In this document: piece by piece, positions 62,066-64,000 of the stretch
Position numbering within the stretch: position 1 is the first letter of the stretch
Layout: every line of letters begins with the position of its first letter
From: Paenibacillus solani
GTDB lineage: Bacteria > Bacillota > Bacilli > Paenibacillales > Paenibacillaceae
Assembly: GCF_001277345.1 (NCBI RefSeq)
Contig: NZ_LIUT01000003.1
Coordinates: 566,430-630,429, forward strand
DNA: 64,000 bases
Direction of reading: 5' to 3'
Translations under genes and position numbers: made by a program
Notes under the pieces: generated by a model
Told to the model about the DNA's origin: nothing
Seen by the model: only the letters and a program-made list of their open reading frames with translations
The model's database searches: none

Positions 62066-62365
62066 TTAGTAGCGGTGTCTGCCATTCTTCATTCGGGACA
62101 CCCCGTAGACGATTAAGATTATTCCAAGGATCGGAGCCAGCACCCAGGACAACTTACTCATCAACCAGACCAAACCGATACCTAGAACGACCCATCCCAT
62201 CAGGGTGTTTCCTCTCCGGATACCGTAGTACCCTAAAGCGACGATCAGTACTGGGATTAGAAGACTGAATAACCAGCCAAGCAGAGGACCGAACACTCCC
62301 AGAAGAACCAGGATCCCTAAACCAATCAATAAAATACTCATTCCATTGCCTCTTGAATTCCTCAT
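62066..62365 (-). CDS. LiaI-like small membrane protein
   Basis: 99 aa with four hydrophobic segments rich in Gly, Leu and Ile, resembling LiaI and the LiaF N-terminal module. It may anchor the PspA-type proteins at the membrane. It is the first gene of the operon. AAAGGCGG precedes the ATG. Confidence 0.8.
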   Translation of the reverse strand: MRNSRGNGMSILLIGLGILVLLGVFGPLLGWLFSLLIPVLIVALGYYGIRRGNTLMGWVVLGIGLVWLMSKLSWVLAPILGIILIVYGVSRMKNGRHRY

Positions 62366-62646
62366 TTATACACCGCCTTTCTATTGTTTGATCGTTATTT
62401 CGTTTGTTCAACCTTATGACTCTATTTTAGGTAATATTGAGTTTTCTCAAAACGGCCTGTGGACGGTTTTTCAACCTAGACCTAAGGCGGGGCAACCTAC
62501 AGACTTACGTCTTAACTCTATCCTAGATATCCTATTCAAGCCCTTCTATCAAGTACATGAGCCTCCCATCCCATGATTCTTGGTGCCTTAAGCGCTAGCT
62601 CCCTAGTAATTGGATAGTTCTGATTCAATCATGTTTGAAAAGGTAG
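62366..62646. other. Upstream region of the Lia/Psp operon
   Basis: No gene. A weak minus-strand promoter (TTTTGA and TAAAAT, 17 bp, 62424-62452) is seen. Two CAACCTA repeats at 62472-62478 and 62493-62499, exactly 21 bp apart, lie about 20-50 bp upstream of the -35 and are candidate activator sites. AGAC/GTCT arms lie at about 62501-62512. Confidence 0.45.
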
Positions 62647-62745
62647 ATGATTACTAAAGTAAAAGGAGGAAACTTATGGGCAAATGACAAGCAACGTAAG
62701 TTGTATATAAAGGAGTGGTGTGAAAAATTACGTGAGAGGTTATAA
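62647..62745 (+). CDS. Possible 32-aa small ORF or gene remnant
   Basis: ATG with AAAAGGTAG upstream, giving a charged Lys/Glu/Arg-rich peptide (for example YIKEWCEKLRERL). No family is recognised. An overlapping second frame begins near 62720. This could be a gene remnant. Confidence 0.3.
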   Translation: MITKVKGGNLWANDKQRKLYIKEWCEKLRERL

Positions 62746-62805
62746 AGCGAATAAAGGCTGGTTGCGAAGATATTCAGTGTATCAAGATAAAAATATAGAT
62801 ATACG

Positions 62806-62843
62806 AAAAAGGAATGCAGACATGAGCTGTCTACATTCCTTTT
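62806..62843 (-). terminator. Terminator of the tRNA array
   Basis: Stem AAAAGGAATG plus an inner CAGAC/GTCT pair, T run on the minus strand, just after tRNA-Leu. Confidence 0.9.
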
Positions 62844-62848
62844 GATAA

Positions 62849-62928
62849 TGCCGGTGAAGGGACTCGAACCCCCACGGTTTCCCTCACGATTTTGAGTCGC
62901 GCGCGTCTGCCAGTTCCGCCACACCGGC
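62849..62928 (-). tRNA. tRNA-Leu (anticodon CAA)
   Basis: Seven-bp acceptor GCCGGTG/CACCGGC with an A discriminator, anticodon loop CTCAAAA, T-arm GGTTCGAGTCC. CCA is not encoded. Last tRNA before the terminator. Confidence 0.92.
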
Positions 62929-62936
62929 TTGCATTA

Positions 62937-63013
62937 TGGCGTGCCCTAAGAGATTCGAACTCCTGGCCTTTTGATTCGTAGTCAAACGCTCTATCCAGCT
63001 GAGCTAAGGGCAC
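62937..63013 (-). tRNA. tRNA-Arg (anticodon ACG)
   Basis: Acceptor GTGCCCT/AGGGCAC, anticodon loop CTACGAA, T-arm AGTTCGAATCT. CCA is encoded after a G discriminator. Confidence 0.95.
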
Positions 63014-63025
63014 AAAATTGTGTTA

Positions 63026-63099
63026 TGGAGGCGCCACCCAGATTCGAACTGGGGATAAAGCTTTTGCAGAGCTGTGCCTTACCACTTGGCTATGGCGCC
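63026..63099 (-). tRNA. tRNA-Cys (anticodon GCA)
   Basis: Acceptor GGCGCCA/TGGCGCC, anticodon loop CTGCAAA, T-arm AGTTCGAATCT, encoded CCA after a T discriminator. Confidence 0.95.
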
Positions 63100-63110
63100 A
63101 GAAATAAAAA

Positions 63111-63185
63111 TGGAGCGGACGACGGGAATCGAACCCGCGACCCTCGCCTTGGCAAGGCGATGCTCTACCGCTGAGCCACGTCCGC
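63111..63185 (-). tRNA. tRNA-Gly (anticodon GCC)
   Basis: Acceptor GCGGACG/CGTCCGC, anticodon loop TTGCCAA, T-arm GGTTCGATTCC, encoded CCA. Confidence 0.95.
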
Positions 63186-63199
63186 TTACTAAAAATAAA

Positions 63200-63274
63200 T
63201 GGCTGGGGATATAGGATTCGAACCTATGCATGACGGAGTCAAAGTCCGTTGCCTTACCGCTTGGCTAATCCCCA
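63200..63274 (-). tRNA. tRNA-Gln (anticodon TTG)
   Basis: Acceptor TGGGGAT/ATCCCCA, anticodon loop CTTTGAC, T-arm GGTTCGAATCC, encoded CCA after G. Confidence 0.95.
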
Positions 63275-63292
63275 ACATTTTCAAAAAAACTA

Positions 63293-63369
63293 TGGGGCGA
63301 CCGATGGGTCTCGAACCCACGAATGCCGGAACCACAATCCGGTGCGTTAACCCCTTCGCCACGATCGCC
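63293..63369 (-). tRNA. tRNA-His (anticodon GTG), copy 1
   Basis: Anticodon loop TTGTGGT. The extra 5' G pairs with the C discriminator, the tRNA-His hallmark. CCA is encoded. The tRNA body is identical to the copy at 63414. Confidence 0.95.
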
Positions 63370-63413
63370 ATAATGTAATAGTTTTTTTGGAGAATAATCA
63401 TAATGAAATAATG

Positions 63414-63487
63414 GGCGACCGATGGGTCTCGAACCCACGAATGCCGGAACCACAATCCGGTGCGTTAACCCCTTCGCCACGATCGCC
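63414..63487 (-). tRNA. tRNA-His (anticodon GTG), copy 2
   Basis: Same body as copy 1, but one G fewer at the 3' flank, so CCA is not fully encoded and must be added after processing. Confidence 0.95.
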
Positions 63488-63508
63488 AAGTTCATTATAA
63501 ATATTCAA

Positions 63509-63582
63509 TGGCAGGGGCAGCAGGAATTGAACCCACACCAACGGTTTTGGAGACCGTTGTTCTACCTTTAAACTATGCCCCT
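63509..63582 (-). tRNA. tRNA-Trp (anticodon CCA)
   Basis: Acceptor AGGGGCA/TGCCCCT with a G discriminator, anticodon loop CTCCAAA, encoded CCA. The G discriminator matches the TGGC bulge of the trpS T-box. Confidence 0.95.
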
Positions 63583-63588
63583 AAAAAC

Positions 63589-63673
63589 TGGTGGAGGATG
63601 ATGGATTCGAACCACCGAACTCGAAGAGAGCAGATTTACAGTCTGCCGTGTTTAGCCACTTCACTAATCCTCC
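63589..63673 (-). tRNA. tRNA-Tyr (anticodon GTA)
   Basis: Acceptor GGAGGAT/ATCCTCC, anticodon loop CTGTAAA, long variable arm as expected for tRNA-Tyr, encoded CCA. Confidence 0.95.
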
Positions 63674-63677
63674 AGAA

Positions 63678-63753
<76 letters not shown>

Positions 63754-63775
63754 ATATAAAGTTATAAAACGTACA

Positions 63776-63851
<76 letters not shown>

Positions 63852-63920
63852 TTAAAGCTCTTCGCGAACTTTGACGGAACCCAATATCGGATACTCATCT
63901 CATCCCAAAGTTATAAATAA

Positions 63921-64000
63921 TGGCGGAACTGACGGGATTCGAACCCGCGATCTCCTGCGTGACAGGCAGGCATGTTAGGCCTCTACACCTCCACGAGGCA
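63921..64000 (-). tRNA. tRNA-Asp (anticodon GTC), at the window edge
   Basis: Anticodon stem CCTGC/GCAGG with loop CTGTCAC, T-arm GGTTCGAATCC, acceptor 3' strand CAGTTCC, G discriminator and encoded CCA are clear. The 5' bases left in the window do not pair with the 3' acceptor strand, so the 5' end is uncertain. Confidence 0.8.

Noticed and set aside
62720..62844. Second small frame after the 32-aa ORF
   Set aside because: It runs into the terminator of the tRNA array and has a cramped ribosome site; probably chance.

Overview
The window is a chromosomal segment of an endospore-forming, moderate-GC Bacillota, most likely Paenibacillus or a close relative. Spore genes are scattered through it: two alpha/beta SASPs, SspI, YunB, YlbJ, YjcZ, Sda, a LytH-like peptidase and a YheC/YheD protein. 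Several gene neighbourhoods match Bacillus subtilis (trxA-uvrC; dnaB-dnaI; yumB/yumC with yutM/yutJ/yuzB/yutI; yutD-lipA-lytH-yunB; ysgA-sspI; lia operon). A futalosine-pathway gene (mqnE), a SAM-I riboswitch and a T-box also fit. I see no transposase, integrase, prophage or CRISPR array; this is core genome with a few lineage-specific genes.

Layout. 1-5.6 kb: partial uvrC, trxA, the helicase-loading pair dnaB-dnaI and a YuiB-like protein. 5.8-16.2 kb: hemQ, a type II NADH dehydrogenase, YumC, sda under a DnaA-box cluster, a frameshifted lipoprotein, erpA, mqnE, YutJ, YuzB and Nfu. These are largely redox, quinone and Fe-S functions. 16.2-20.1 kb: an SDR oxidoreductase and metNPQ under a SAM riboswitch. 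20.1-31.4 kb: a HEPN-type protein, ctaA, a thioredoxin-like protein, YppC, and a minus-strand run for envelope work (MOP flippase, DUF456, HAD phosphatase, class B PBP, transglutaminase-like protein). 31.5-39.5 kb: an MFS transporter, YjcZ, a toprim protein, Sco and ctaB, two SASPs, trpS behind a tRNA-Trp T-box, and an aldose epimerase. 39.7-49.5 kb: pepF, YycC, DUF2225, truncated globin, YlbJ, NAD kinase, yutD-lipA, LytH and YunB. 49.6-57.4 kb: an ArsR-AHSA1 operon, DUF1801, a TrmH-like methylase, KtrA, sspI, prfC, zwf and a YwmB-like protein.

57.6-62.4 kb holds a Lia/Psp envelope-stress operon that merges LiaI-LiaH-LiaF-LiaS-LiaR with PspC and a second PspA. 62.8-64 kb is a tRNA array (Leu, Arg, Cys, Gly, Gln, His, His, Trp, Tyr, Thr, Phe, Asp) read on the minus strand and ending in a terminator.

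The observations most worth checking are the DnaA-box cluster abutting the sda promoter, the hybrid Lia/Psp operon with its internal terminator and 21-bp-spaced upstream repeats, the A7 frameshift that separates a lipoprotein signal from its body, and the palindrome at the start of the ArsR-AHSA1 transcript. I did not find a clearly new multi-gene system. Promoter and terminator calls are by eye.
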